From assembly GCF_964656455.1 (NCBI RefSeq), contig NC_135715.1:162532437-162596436 (forward strand): a stretch of 64,000 nt of DNA, given 5' to 3'. The DNA is from Halichoerus grypus (lineage: Eukaryota > Chordata > Mammalia > Carnivora > Phocidae). Shown here piece by piece: positions 37,301 to 45,830 of this stretch (the stretch's first letter is position 1; every line of letters begins with the position of its first letter). A model generated the notes under the pieces. That model was given only the letters and a program-made list of their open reading frames with translations. It was not told the DNA's origin and made no database searches. A program made the position numbers and the translations under genes.

Positions 37301-40300
37301 AATGATTTTTCCTTCTTCAGAAAACAAGATTTTGGTGAAGCAGTTGCCCAGGCTTGTGGTATACAACAATGAGGTCAACCTGAGCTGCAAGTATACCCAC
37401 AACCTCTTCTCAAAGGAGTTCCGGGCATCCCTTTATAAGGGAGTAGATAGTGCTGTGGAAGTCTGTGTTGTGAATGGAAATTACTCTCATCAGCCTCAGT
37501 TCTACTCAAGTACAGGATTCGATTGTGATGGGAAATTGGGCAACGAAACAGTGACATTCTACCTCCGGAAGTTGTTTGTTAACCAAACGGATATTTACTT
37601 CTGCAAAATTGAGGTCATGTATCCACCTCCTTACATAGACAATGAGAAGAGCAATGGGACCATTATCCATGTGAAAGGTAACACACAACTCTACCAGTGC
37701 ACTGCTCTAAAGTAATGGCTTTCAATGGCAGTCTTGAAAACTAGGTCATGATCAGTGGTGGGGTTGGATAAATCCCAGAGAGGAAGTCTACACGTTCTAC
37801 ACTAGTGATATTTTGCATATTTTGATCCCTTTCCCATTCTTCTATAATGTTCAGAAGGAAAGAAATGTACTCAAGTGCCACTTCCATGTTGTTTAACCCG
37901 CTCTGTTCTATTTTTCAGAGAAACATCTTTGTCCAGCGCAGCCGACTCCTGAATCTTCTAAGCCATTTTGGGTACTGGTGGTGGTTGGTGGAGTCCTAGT
38001 TTTCTATAGCTTGCTAGTAACAGTGGCTCTTTGTGCTTGCTGGGTAAGAGAAGCAACACTGCTTTTGTGTAACTTTTCCACTGCACGTGTAATCTGAACA
38101 TGTTCAAGAATTTTGCCCATGTGGTTCATTTTCTGTTTAACATGTGGTTGTTATTATTATTGCTGTTATTTCCCTGCTAGGTTTGGGTAGGTTCTCTTTT
38201 AGCCTGTTCGACTTTATCTGAGATGAAAATCTAATGTGAATTCAATTTTCCAGATGGCACTAATTAGGTGGCCAGGCAGAATAAGAAGCTAAATGGGTAA
38301 ATTGGGGGTGGGGTGGGGGGTGGGAGTCTTAGGGCCAGTTACTTTTCTTCTTCCCGTTTTGCAATATCATAATGATGTATACAATAGTTTTAATATATAC
38401 ATATGTATAAAAATCTAAGCAACTTGGGAATCTAGGCACTGAAACCAATGAACAATTTTGGTTCAGGGTCAAAAATTGTGAGAAATTTGGCTACTGAAAT
38501 TATGCATTCAAACCTAGCAAAGAAACTAGGTCTGTTTATCTGAGTCATATTTTTATCTCCTCTGAAGCAGTTGAATTTTGTGAGGCCAAGTATGGTTGCT
38601 GTCATTATGAAACCATAATGGGAGTTAGACTTTTCTGAGCTCTCAGCACTGAATTAGAGTTTACCAATTTGTGCAAATGTTCATGTCATGAACCTGGCGT
38701 ATTTTTCTTTACCTTCTTCAAAGTTGAAATTTTGAAACCATCTTGATGACCATATCCACCGTTAAGATGGTACTCCCTTGCCAACGATCTTTCCCTTACT
38801 CAGAAATCTCCCTTTCTCATGTACACAGTGTGAGACAGAATATCTCCTGCATTGATTCCACATTGTCTTTGAATTTTTTACTATAAGTTAGATGCATGTA
38901 TGAGTCATTTCTTCAATAAGAAATGTATGCTCCTCAAGGATAAAGGACCATTTCTCTTGATATTCACCATCCATCTGGTATTAAGCATATTTAATTCTTA
39001 ATGAGTGCTTATCAAATTGATGAATTGATAACCCTCATAAAGGCCAAACTAAGGACTTAAATGAACATATCTTTAAGGCATATTCTTTTTTTTTTTTCTT
39101 AAAGATTTTATTTATTTGACAGAGAGAGACAGCGAGAGCAGGAACACAAGCAGGGGGAGTGGGAGAGGGAGAAGCAGGCTCTCCGCTGAGCAGGGAGCCC
39201 GACGTGGGACTCGATCCCAGGACCCTGGGATCATGACTTGAGCCGAAGGCAGCCGCTTAACTGACTGAGCCACCCAGGCGCCCTTTAAGGCATATTCTAC
39301 ACATTTAACTAAGCCATATATGGGTCAGTGATTTCTGGAACCCACACCAGGTGAAACTGTCCTATTTACTAAAGACCTGGTGCTGGGAGGGCGGGGGTAG
39401 AGGTGAGGAGGGCAGCCTTGGGTTCACAGTCATGTAAATGATAGATCCAGCCTGGGATTCTTTTATTTTACTTTTTTAAAAGATTTATTTATTTGAGAGA
39501 GAAAGAGCGTGAGTGTGCGAGTGCGGGGAGGAGCAGAGGGAGAGAATTCTCAAGCAGACTCCCTGCTGAGCACCGGAGATGGGGCTCGATCTCATGACCC
39601 ATGAGATCATGACCTGAACTGACACCAAGAGTCCGATGCTTAACTGACTGAGGCATCCAGGTGTCCTGCCTGAGATCCTTTTAAACTCTGTTGGCCTATT
39701 TCCAAAGTTTGCCTCTCGATCTTTCCCCACATGCTTCTAACATTTTGGAAGACTCTAGGGGCAGATAGACATTTGTTAGGCTGCCTGTTGCCTAATCTGT
39801 CCCTTCTGTAGGGTAGGGAACAAAGTGGCTGTTTATTCCTGGAAATCTTTTATACTAGATAGCAACTTGATATTTACCTGTCTTGCCTCTTCCAAGTTGC
39901 TCAACCCTGGGAGCCTTTTATGTAGAGAAATATTGCTTAAATTCTTCCTCTGATGTCAGTTGAGTCCCTCATCTTTCTGGATCTTGGGGTCTTCATACAA
40001 GATACCTTCCCACTTTGAACCTCTGTGGTGTTTGCCAGTTATTTTAGAATTTAGAATCTTAGTCCTTATTTTTGTCCCTTGGGAATTTCAACTTCTTAAT
40101 CTAAAATATAGGTGTGGTGGCTTTATGGGTCCACTTCCAGGACAGGGGCTCCCTTGTAATATGCTGACCTAGGGCAGTGTAATTTACCAGCTTTCCAGGA
40201 ATTCATTTTGGGAAAAGTACTTTAACTTTCAGTGGCCAGAAGGGTACTGCTCATCATTTAAAACTTATTGTAAATACACATTAGAATATCAGTTACTATA

Positions 40301-43300
40301 ATCAGGCACTAATTTGCTCAGTGACGGGAATCACCCAGAGGAACAAAAGCCACTTCTCATTTTCAGTGAATTTAAACAGTTCACTTTCAACTTGGAAACA
40401 TCATAGATACCATGGGTTTTTCTTTGGTAGTACTACTTGCTTTGTCTTGAGAAAACTTAACTTTGGTCTTACTCTGTTTCATAAGTTCCCTGTGAATTAG
40501 GAAGAGCCAGTGGTTGGCATGATCTTATCTTCTGTGGCCTCTTATAGTCAATTAGGTTGTCCAGTAAGAACCCTTTGGTTTGCATCTCAACCTAGGTCTT
40601 TGTACTCTCTGCCCAAAAGGGTGTGAAATAAATATATGTCTATATTTCATAAGATAACATCGCATTTTTCCCCTTGGCTCATCTTTTCTTGCTGCTATTA
40701 CTGTTTAAGCCACCAACACCTTGTTGAGCAAGGCAGCCAGGCCATCAGGGATCCCTAGAGGTTAGCCATTTCCTGGGTCCTATTCCGGGAGCCTATTTTT
40801 GGCTGGTCAGCACTATGCCTTGGTGTGAGCGGTTGTTCTCCGGAACTCCCTGAGGGCTTATGATGAGCTACCACAGGCGGTTGTAGGCTGAGTGTGTTCC
40901 TGGGAGCAGCTGCACATTCTAGCCCAGCTTTTGACCTGTTGCTGGCATTTGAATAAATAAAGTGCTCCCCTGTGCCAGGCTGCTGCCGAACAGCACCTGT
41001 TACTGTCACTCAATCCTCCACTCACTCAGCTGAGCTGGTAAACCTATTCTCTTTCTTAGTCTAAAGGAGCCTTTTCAAAAACACGATCTTCTCCACTATC
41101 AGTCACAATGTGGGGAACGTGGACAGTGTGTGGATAGGTGGTATCTGCCTTTAAATTCAGTGTGCTCTTGAAGACTGTGCCTTGAAGTGAATTGTGTCTT
41201 GTTGCTGCTTCCAGGAAACAGGCGGGTGAGGGTGGGGGTGGAGGAAGGGTGAAAGAGGAGTGGTCCTGAAATCCCACATCTTTAGCAGACATAGCAGAAT
41301 GGGGAAGGGGCAGAATAGAGGACCCAGTCACACAGACACATAAGGCGAGTCCTCTCCACACACATAGGCAGGTGCACACGGACACTGTGGGTTCTGGATC
41401 ATGTTCCCAGCCGTACATGTGTCATTTCCATCCCACTGTTGGGTTTACAGCTTAGTGGACTAAATCCACCATCTGAAAACAGCATGAGGGGAAGCATGGG
41501 AGCTGAATGAGCAGATCTTTCAGAGTCTTTGGGCAACCCGGGGAGCCTCAGACCCAAGACATCTTCATTATTGGGGCTTCTCTACCAGCTATAGTTGTAT
41601 TTCGGTGTCCAGAGGCAAAGACTGCCATTTGGGAGTCTGGCAAGGGAAGTCCTCAGAGCTGGAGTAAGTACTAAAATGCTTGCCAGGGTATCAGCAGCAG
41701 CTTTCCACATTTATTTGGGGGCAGAAGTTTCTCCTGCCCTGGCATAACCCTGTGCCCAAGAGAACTCTAGTCCTTATTTATAGAAAGGATGTAGAGCCAC
41801 GATGTTTGAAGAGAAACTTCCCTCACCCACTGTGTTTCCATGGCTACCTCTCTTGAATCAATCTCCCAGTTATGTCTGTTTAATGCTGTCCTCTTCTTAG
41901 TTTCAGCTGGATTATCCATCCATCATTCAAATCCCAAATGACCAAAGCTGAATTTGTAAACTTCTCTTACAAATCTACTTCTCCTACTGTCCTGCCTTAT
42001 ATCTATGGATGGAACAGCCTCCTTCCAGTCTCCCAGGCTCAAATTATCGGTCATCTCTGGGGATGAGCAAGAAGGGAGGGTCAAGCAATCCAACAATATT
42101 CATTCTAAATTTGGTCCCATATTTTTTATCCATTACTTCCTTTTCATTCCATTCCTTTTCATGATCAGACTTCTTAGATCAGGATTTCTCAGTCTTGGCA
42201 CTATTGACATTTTGGGCTGGGTAGGTCTTTGTTGATGGGGACTGCCCTGTGCACCATAGGGTGTTTAGCAGCATCTCTGGCCTCTACCCACTAGATGCCA
42301 TAACATTCTTCCCAGTTGTGACAACACAAAATGCCTTCAGACATTGTCAAATGTCCCCTGGGACAAGGGAAAGGGAGCTGGTGGGGTCAAGGAGGAGACT
42401 TAGGAAGTCTTGGGCAACTGTATATATGGCCGTGGCACTCACTGAAATAGAAACACCGGGAGAGGACCAGACTTCAGGGGAGGATCTGAGTTTCGTTTTG
42501 GACATGTTGAGTTTGAAGTACCTTTGAGGTCTCATCCAGAGGTATAAATTTGGGTGAATAGGTGGTAATTGAAGCTGCAAATGGGGATGAGTTTGCCTAG
42601 AGAGAATGGAGTGAATAGAGGAGAAGTCCTGCGAGGAGCTCTAACACTGAACGGCTACTTAGAGAAGGGTGAGCTTGCAAATGAGGCAGTGAAGGAGTAG
42701 CCAGAAAGGTAGGATGAAAACCAGTATGGTACCATCTCACGGAAGGCAAAGTGGAACAGTGTCTCAAAAAGGCGAGAGTAATCATTAATAGAGAATGTTG
42801 CCGAGAATTCAAAAGATGAGGACTGAAAACATGTTAGTTGGATTTAGTAATGTGGAGACCAGTGTTTTTCAAGCCTTTCTTTAACACTTGCTCATGTTCA
42901 TTTGACAAGGAAGGTGTGAAGGGCTCAGGGAGGAGTGCATGAAAATAAGGCCAGGGCAAAAGTCACCTGCTCACTTACCTGTTCAAGGGTTCATGTCATT
43001 CACGTGGCATGTATCTACTTATGCATCAGGCCAAGTGTCAAGAAATAGACATTTTTTTCCTTCATAAAGGGAATTCTGAATTCAGAAACCTGGGTAGCTA
43101 TTTTTTAGAATTTTTATGGGTCTTTTATCAAACATGTAAAATTTACCATCACATTGGTTCAGGAAAGATGCTCCTAAACTCCAGTCAAAACTATGCTAAG
43201 ATTCATGGTGCGTGTAACTCTTGCTCTGGGTTTAGTATTGTCCCTACTTCCCTCACCCCTGATAGAAATTCATCCAGAAGGAGCTGAATCTCAGGAACAG

Positions 43301-44001
43301 AGATTGAGTGACACTATTGTCTTTATGGAAACGTACATACACGTCAGAGAATACGAACGTAACTAGTTGTCTTGAACTCTACCTCTCCACTAATTTGGAC
43401 TCCAGAGCTAGGAATTTACGATTATTTCAGACTCTAGAGGGGTGAAAGTCCTCTTGGATTAATGATGGAAAAATGGCTTGTTAAGCAAATGACAGATGTA
43501 AGAAGATTGCAGTGGGGATGCTTAACCTTTTCAAAGGAGGAAGGGCCTTCAAGAGTATTTACATATCAACAGTGGATATGTTAATTAGATAACGCTTTCA
43601 GAATTCAAATGACTGCATTGAGGGTAATATGGGTACATTATCTAAAATATTTTCTTTGATTCAGATTTTGCATGTTAATTTAGAAGAGTTCCAAGTAGTT
43701 AGGTTTGATTAGGCACTAGCCAGGTCCAAGGTACTCAATGAATTCAGGTGTATTCAGCTTCATTTGACAGTCTATGTTCTGAGTAGTTGCTCCCCCAAGT
43801 CTTAGAACTCCTCCCACTATATGTCCCTCTGTTCCCTGACCCCCTTCACAGTGACACTTCTCTTTTCTGCAGATGAAGAATAAGAGGAGCAGGATCCTTC
43901 AGAGTGACTACATGAACATGACCCCGAGGAGGCCCGGGCCCGCCCGAAGGCACTACCAGCCCTATGCCCCAGCTCGCGACTTTGCAGCATACCGCTCCTG
44001 A
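17427..44001 (+). CDS. CD28: CD28 T-cell co-stimulatory receptor, complete coding sequence in four exons
   Basis: The CDS is the join of 17427-17481, 37321-37677, 37919-38043 and 43873-44001: 666 nt, 221 residues plus TGA, one residue more than the 220 I recall for human CD28. It encodes the type I membrane receptor that gives T cells the second activation signal on binding CD80 or CD86. In order: signal peptide (about 1-18), Ig V domain (about 19-138) with paired cysteines 41/113 and 67/87, ligand loop MYPPPY (118-123), stalk cysteine 142 for homodimerisation, membrane span (154-179) and a 42-residue tail with YMNM (192-195), PRRP (197-200) and PYAP (209-212). Five N-glycosylation sequons start at N38, N72, N93, N106 and N130. 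All introns are GT-AG and the frame is unbroken, so the gene looks functional. CTLA4 and ICOS are the close paralogues; the YMNM-plus-PYAP tail and the order of exons identify CD28. Confidence 0.98.
17790..18010 (+). repeat. MIR relic, sense, in CD28 intron 1
   Basis: tgagctttctaagcctcagt, tctataaattggagatggta and gtgtgaaatgcttagtacag follow MIR in order. Confidence 0.8.
18165..18335 (-). repeat. MIR relic, antisense, in CD28 intron 1
   Basis: catttcagatgaagagacca, tttgtccaaggatatacaga and gcagggtctgaaccacctt are diverged antisense MIR signatures. It lies only about 150 bp from a sense MIR. Confidence 0.65.
19413..19438. repeat. (GT)n microsatellite in CD28 intron 1
   Basis: Thirteen GT units directly before the short L1 tail at 19453. 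Confidence 0.9.
19453..19515 (+). mobile_element. Very short L1 3' tail in CD28 intron 1
   Basis: The stretch from gttacactgtatgttaacta through ggaatttaaataaaaac to an A-rich tail is the last part of L1. Exact 12-bp duplication aggaagaacagt at 19441-19452 and 19516-19527 shows a bona fide, strongly 5'-truncated insertion. Confidence 0.85.
20699..20904 (-). mobile_element. CAN-SINE in CD28 intron 1, antisense to the gene
   Basis: Full-length element with a GATA/GA microsatellite inside (gagatagatagagagagaga). Exact 15-bp duplication ctgtcctccctttta at 20684-20698 and 20905-20919. Confidence 0.95.
22209..22237. repeat. (TTTG)n microsatellite in CD28 intron 1
   Basis: About seven TTTG units. 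Confidence 0.9.
23060..23820 (+). repeat. LINE-2 3' region relic(s), sense
   Basis: ctcctggaattccctctctc, tccaaatcctactcatcttt, agactgtgagctctttgcag and tttaacaaatatttgttgaa are landmarks of the L2 3' UTR. The middle part (about 23330-23480) does not match and may be an insertion. Confidence 0.65.
23945..24190 (-). repeat. MIR relic, antisense
   Basis: acttacaatgtgccaggcac, acttgcctagggtcacacag and ctagtaagtgag give a clear antisense MIR. Confidence 0.85.
24235..25200 (-). repeat. LINE-2 relic, antisense
   Basis: Purine-rich sequence with ggaagctgttggaagcagga, gatgtcaaggtttttggctt and ttagttttagacacattgaa corresponds to the antisense of the L2 ORF2 end and 3' UTR. Decayed and non-coding. 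Confidence 0.6.
25346..25379. repeat. (GT)n microsatellite in CD28 intron 1
   Basis: About sixteen GT units, the longest pure dinucleotide run in the gene. The ORF with repeated His-Thr on the other strand is an artefact. Confidence 0.92.
26712..27300 (+). repeat. LINE-2 ORF2 end/3' region relic, sense
   Basis: attgcaacagcctccccatt, ggtctctgcctccgctctac, tagtaaaatccatgtgcctt and aaagctcttcatgattggta follow the L2 ORF2 3' portion. The apparent 133- and 124-codon ORFs here are shadows of this relic in different frames, not genes. Confidence 0.7.
27321..27518 (+). mobile_element. CAN-SINE in CD28 intron 1, sense
   Basis: Starts ggggcgcctgggtggctcag and ends in the aaataaataaataaaatctt tail followed by poly(A). 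Exact 14-bp duplication taaaagctatttcc at 27307-27320 and 27519-27532. Confidence 0.95.
30310..30540 (+). repeat. MIR relic, sense, in CD28 intron 1
   Basis: gggcaacttgtttaacctct, cctcagtttccccatctgtg and aaatgggcataaagatgact are MIR core landmarks. Confidence 0.85.
32520..33290 (+). repeat. LINE-2 relic, sense, in CD28 intron 1
   Basis: cccttatcacctcttgccta, ctaactggtctccctgttta and ccaccaaactgtaagctgcc mark the L2 ORF2 end through 3' UTR. Confidence 0.65.
34010..34390 (-). repeat. LINE-2 relic, antisense
   Basis: gaaactggaagtctagagga, catgtagaacctgaccaaat and related purine-rich text fit antisense L2, weakly. It abuts the MER5A/L1 cluster. Confidence 0.4.
34398..34562 (+). mobile_element. 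MER5A-type hAT DNA transposon relic
   Basis: Begins ctggttctcaaacttgactg with aaattagaatctcctgagaa and ends agctgattctaatatgct, giving the inverted-terminal-repeat structure of the MER5A family. Non-autonomous. Confidence 0.8.
34572..34622 (+). mobile_element. MER5-like relic, left part, interrupted by an L1
   Basis: gattttcaaccctcactaaa and tattagaatcaaaggggg resemble the MER5 terminal region. The matching right part continues at 35920 beyond the L1. Confidence 0.6.
34629..35889 (+). mobile_element. L1 (older mammalian type) 3' portion in CD28 intron 1
   Basis: About 1.26 kb with signatures of the end of L1 ORF2 and 3' UTR: ggtaggaatgtaaaatagtg, caatgttcatagcagcagta, aagtgaaagaagccagacaa and ggttgccaggagctagaggg. 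The coding part is decayed with stops in all frames. It is inserted in a MER5A element and flanked by a short likely duplication (acaatac). Confidence 0.88.
35920..36018 (+). mobile_element. MER5-like relic, right part
   Basis: ttaaatcagaatttctgg, gggacctggacatagg and cagccagagttgagaacaat match the right half of a MER5-type element, with a poly(T) inside. It joins logically to 34572-34622. Confidence 0.6.
37321..37677 (+). CDS. CD28: CD28 exon 2: Ig V-type ectodomain with the CD80/CD86-binding loop
   Basis: This 357-nt exon runs from the acceptor ttccttcttcag to the donor AAAG|gtaaca and completes codon 19 (GAA, Glu). It carries the V-set domain: C41 in L-S-C and C113 in D-I-Y-F-C form the canonical intersheet disulfide, and C67 and C87 form the second pair typical of CD28 and CTLA4. 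The CDR3-like loop MYPPPY (118-123), the contact for CD80 and CD86, is unaltered. Sequons at N38, N72, N93, N106 and N130 suggest heavy glycosylation. The reading frame is also open upstream of the acceptor, which matters for the alternative acceptor at 37266. Confidence 0.98.
37678..37918 (+). other. CD28: CD28 intron 2 (241 bp)
   Basis: A very short phase-1 intron from gtaaca to tttttcag. If it were retained, the frame would continue for twelve codons after Lys137 and stop at 37713-37715, before the dimer cysteine and membrane span. No repeats are seen in it. Confidence 0.95.
37919..38043 (+). CDS. CD28: CD28 exon 3: stalk, dimer cysteine and transmembrane segment
   Basis: The exon runs from acceptor tattttttcag-type tract (ctctgttctatttttcag) to donor CTGG|gtaaga and encodes residues 138 (completed) to 179. 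The stalk K-H-L-C holds C142, which makes the interchain disulfide of the homodimer. A hydrophobic span follows (about 154-179), including V-V-V-G-G-V-L and the Y-S-L-L-V-T segment (167-172). It ends A-L-C-A-C-W, so two cysteines (176, 178) sit at the inner edge of the membrane where the human protein, as I recall it, has phenylalanine and isoleucines. The exon ends in phase 0, so skipping it after the phase-1 exon 2 shifts the frame. Confidence 0.97.
39087..39283 (-). mobile_element. CAN-SINE in CD28 intron 3, antisense
   Basis: Poly(T) then cttaaagattttatttattt, GA-rich body and head gagccacccaggcgcc. Exact 15-bp duplication tttaaggcatattct at 39072-39086 and 39284-39298. Confidence 0.95.
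39466..39667 (-). mobile_element. Second CAN-SINE in CD28 intron 3, antisense
   Basis: A more diverged element of about 200 bp (gagaaagagcgtgagtgtgc body, head gaggcatccaggtgtcc). Flanks gcctgggattctttta (39450-39465) and gcctgagatcctttta (39668-39683) match with two differences, so it is older than the neighbour at 39087. Confidence 0.9.
41885..42070 (+). repeat. LINE-2 relic, sense, in CD28 intron 3
   Basis: atgaccaaagctgaatttgt, acttctcctactgtcctgcc and ctcccaggctcaaattatcg resemble L2 ORF2 in sense orientation. Confidence 0.5.
42177..42365 (-). mobile_element. MER20-type hAT DNA transposon relic in intron 3
   Basis: ggatttctcagtcttggcac, tattgacattttgggctg, agcagcatctctggcctcta and cagacattgtcaaatgtccc follow the MER20 consensus in reverse orientation. 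About 190 bp, nearly complete. Confidence 0.8.
42366..42860 (-). repeat. LINE-2 relic, antisense, in CD28 intron 3
   Basis: ttcgttttggacatgttgag, tagccagaaaggtaggatga and aaaccagtatggtaccatct are antisense L2 landmarks. ORFs of 77-92 codons over this stretch are incidental. Confidence 0.65.
43873..44001 (+). CDS. CD28: CD28 exon 4, coding part: cytoplasmic signalling tail
   Basis: The exon follows acceptor ttctcttttctgcag and encodes 42 residues and TGA. A basic juxtamembrane stretch M-K-N-K-R-S-R (180-186) precedes S-D-Y-M-N-M (190-195), whose phosphotyrosine binds PI3K p85 and GRB2/GADS. P-R-R-P (197-200) is the N-terminal proline motif linked to ITK. H-Y-Q-P-Y-A-P (206-212) is the C-terminal motif bound by LCK and filamin A. 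The protein ends F-A-A-Y-R-S. All known signalling tyrosines (192, 207, 210, 219) are present. The residue after PYAP is alanine rather than the second proline I recall in human. Confidence 0.98.
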   Translation: MKNKRSRILQSDYMNMTPRRPGPARRHYQPYAPARDFAAYRS

Positions 44002-44732
44002 CACGGACGCCTATCCAGATGCGAGCCGGCTGGCAGCTCTTCACCTGCCCAACACAACTGCTCTGGATAGGAAAAACCCGCCTCGTCTTCAGCCGGCCAC
44101 GGGCTCCTTTTATGGGCTCTTACTAAGCTCCTGATGCCAATTTTTCTTGAATGACTAGGCCAAATAACATTATTTGAGACTCTGAAGTGCAGTTAAAGAA
44201 TATTACTGTGGCAGGCTCTATCTTGTCGTGCCATGACCCAAATTCCAACTTGCCGTGTATTTATTGACTTAAGAGGTTGCAGTAGAAAACAAAAAAGCTG
44301 TGGATTCTGTTAACCTTGAAATCTGCTTTCTATTTCACTCCTTTCTCACTCACCTGAACATTGTGGTCAAGTGAAGTGTGATATGGAAGGACTCTTTAGA
44401 TGGAGAAGAAGGGCTAGAAACTCATTCCTTTTGGTTAAATGGGGGTTAGGGTAGGAATAGGTTAGAGTGGGGGAGAGGGGAGGGAGACTTACACATTTGA
44501 AAAATCATTAAAACACTGTCTCTCATTCATGAAATGAGCCACTTAGTTCCTATTTAATACTGTTTTAGTTTAGAAAGATATAGACATTTTTTTTTTTTTT
44601 TAATGAACTCTGGTCATATTTAGTCATTTTGACCAATGGAATTCCTTTGAAGCATTTTGAGGCAAACAGTCTCGCTCTCCTTACTCCTTATGATGGGAAT
44701 TCAATGTAGTATTCACAGTATAATTTGAAAAG

Positions 44733-44738
44733 AATAAA
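44733..44738 (+). terminator. CD28: Proximal CD28 poly(A) signal AATAAA
   Basis: AATAAA lies 732 nt after the stop codon, with a modest GT-rich stretch (ggatgtgtcagg) about 20 bases downstream. An ATTAAA variant at 44507-44512 is a weaker alternative. Use of this site would give the short mRNA form. Confidence 0.5.
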
Positions 44739-45374
44739 ATAGTCCTCCCATACCAAGGATGTGTCAGGAAATGAAGGGTTACTTCTTTGGCAGATCATTC
44801 CAGTCAAATCATATAGGGGGCTTCTCTGTTCCCTCTATTTCAGGTTTGGCTGGTTGGTCTCTTTGTTGTCCGTGTGGACACTGAAAGTGCATCCAGAGCA
44901 CTGATGATACTGTGAAAATGGGGTGTGGGTGTTCATGAGGGCATGGGGATGAGTCCCAAGAAACTTCTTCTGGAGGAGGAGAATAGAAGGGAAACATGCG
45001 ACTCTTGCCAATGTACTGAGGCGGGGGCCAACATTTGGTGGAAGATTTCCAGAAGACAGAAGGAGACATGGCGAGAGTTCCTTTACAGCGACTTTATATA
45101 CTTTAGGGCTCAGAGCTCCAGAACTCTGTGGGTTCAGCTGGGTGTTTACCCTGGAGGTCCACTGACATGGAAAAGTATTTTGGAGTGTGTCTTTTAAGAC
45201 AGCATCAAAGTTCTCAAGATCCCTGCAAAGCCTGACCGTGTAAGACCTGATCTTGTCATGAGCATGGATATTTTTCTGCCTCCAGTTGGGGTCAACTGGC
45301 GTATGCCTGGGGACCTTAAAGAACAGCTTTACTGCTGCCTTTACAATTTGTTCAGTGCTTCGATTTACTGAGAT

Positions 45375-45505
45375 GTTAGAGGAGTCTAGGTTTTAGAAGC
45401 AGATAAAATATTTCTGGTTCAAGTCCCATTTCTAGTTGGCCTTAGGCAAATCACTAACTTTCTAAGACTACTCTTCAACTATGAAATGTAGGTAATGATC
45501 ATAAT
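45375..45505 (+). repeat. MIR relic, sense, in the CD28 3' UTR
   Basis: tggttcaagtcccatttcta, ggccttaggcaaatcactaa and caactatgaaatgtaggtaa follow the MIR core. Confidence 0.7.
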
Positions 45506-45656
45506 TGTTTATCCCTATAGTATAATCTCCATCAGGGCATGGCCCAAGTGTGTCTTTTGTTTTTTCTGCTTGTCCCTGGCACTAGTACCATACCTGACAA
45601 ATAATGTCAGCTACTATTATTATTGCCTTATAAATAATGTATAAAGATTAAACTGG

Positions 45657-45830
45657 GGGGTGCCTGGGTGGCTCAGTGGGTTAAGCATCTGCTTTCAACT
45701 CAGGTCATGATCTCAGGGTCCTGGGATCAAGTCCCACATTGGGCTTTCTGCTCAGTGGGGAGTCTGCTTCTCCCTCTCCCTCTGTGCTCACGCTCTCTCT
45801 CGCCCTCTCTCAAGTAAATTAAAAAAAAAA
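45657..45830 (+). mobile_element. CAN-SINE in the CD28 3' UTR, sense
   Basis: Starts ggggtgcctgggtggctcag and ends in ctctctcaagtaaatt plus poly(A). Imperfect flanking copies agattaaactggg (45646-45657 region) and agataaactggg (45834-45844 region). It would lie in the long CD28 mRNA. Confidence 0.92.

Larger units (their letters stand above)
17482..37320 (+). other. CD28: CD28 intron 1 (19.8 kb)
   Basis: This phase-1 GT-AG intron separates the signal peptide from the Ig domain. It holds MIR relics, a 62-bp L1 tail, CAN-SINEs at 20699-20904 (antisense) and 27321-27518 (sense), L2 relics, and a MER5A element split by an L1 near its 3' end. No exon of another gene was recognised in it. The remaining sequence is unassigned. 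Confidence 0.95.
38044..43872 (+). other. CD28: CD28 intron 3 (5.8 kb)
   Basis: A phase-0 GT-AG intron between membrane span and tail. It contains two antisense CAN-SINEs 182 bp apart (39087-39283 and 39466-39667), L2 relics around 41885-42070 and 42366-42860, and a MER20-like DNA transposon (42177-42365). The rest is unassigned and no extra exon was recognised. Confidence 0.95.

Noticed and set aside
37257..37715. 152-codon single-exon ORF starting at 37257
   Set aside because: This is CD28 exon 2 read with intron sequence on both sides. The true coding part is 37321-37677, defined by splice sites and CD28 similarity.
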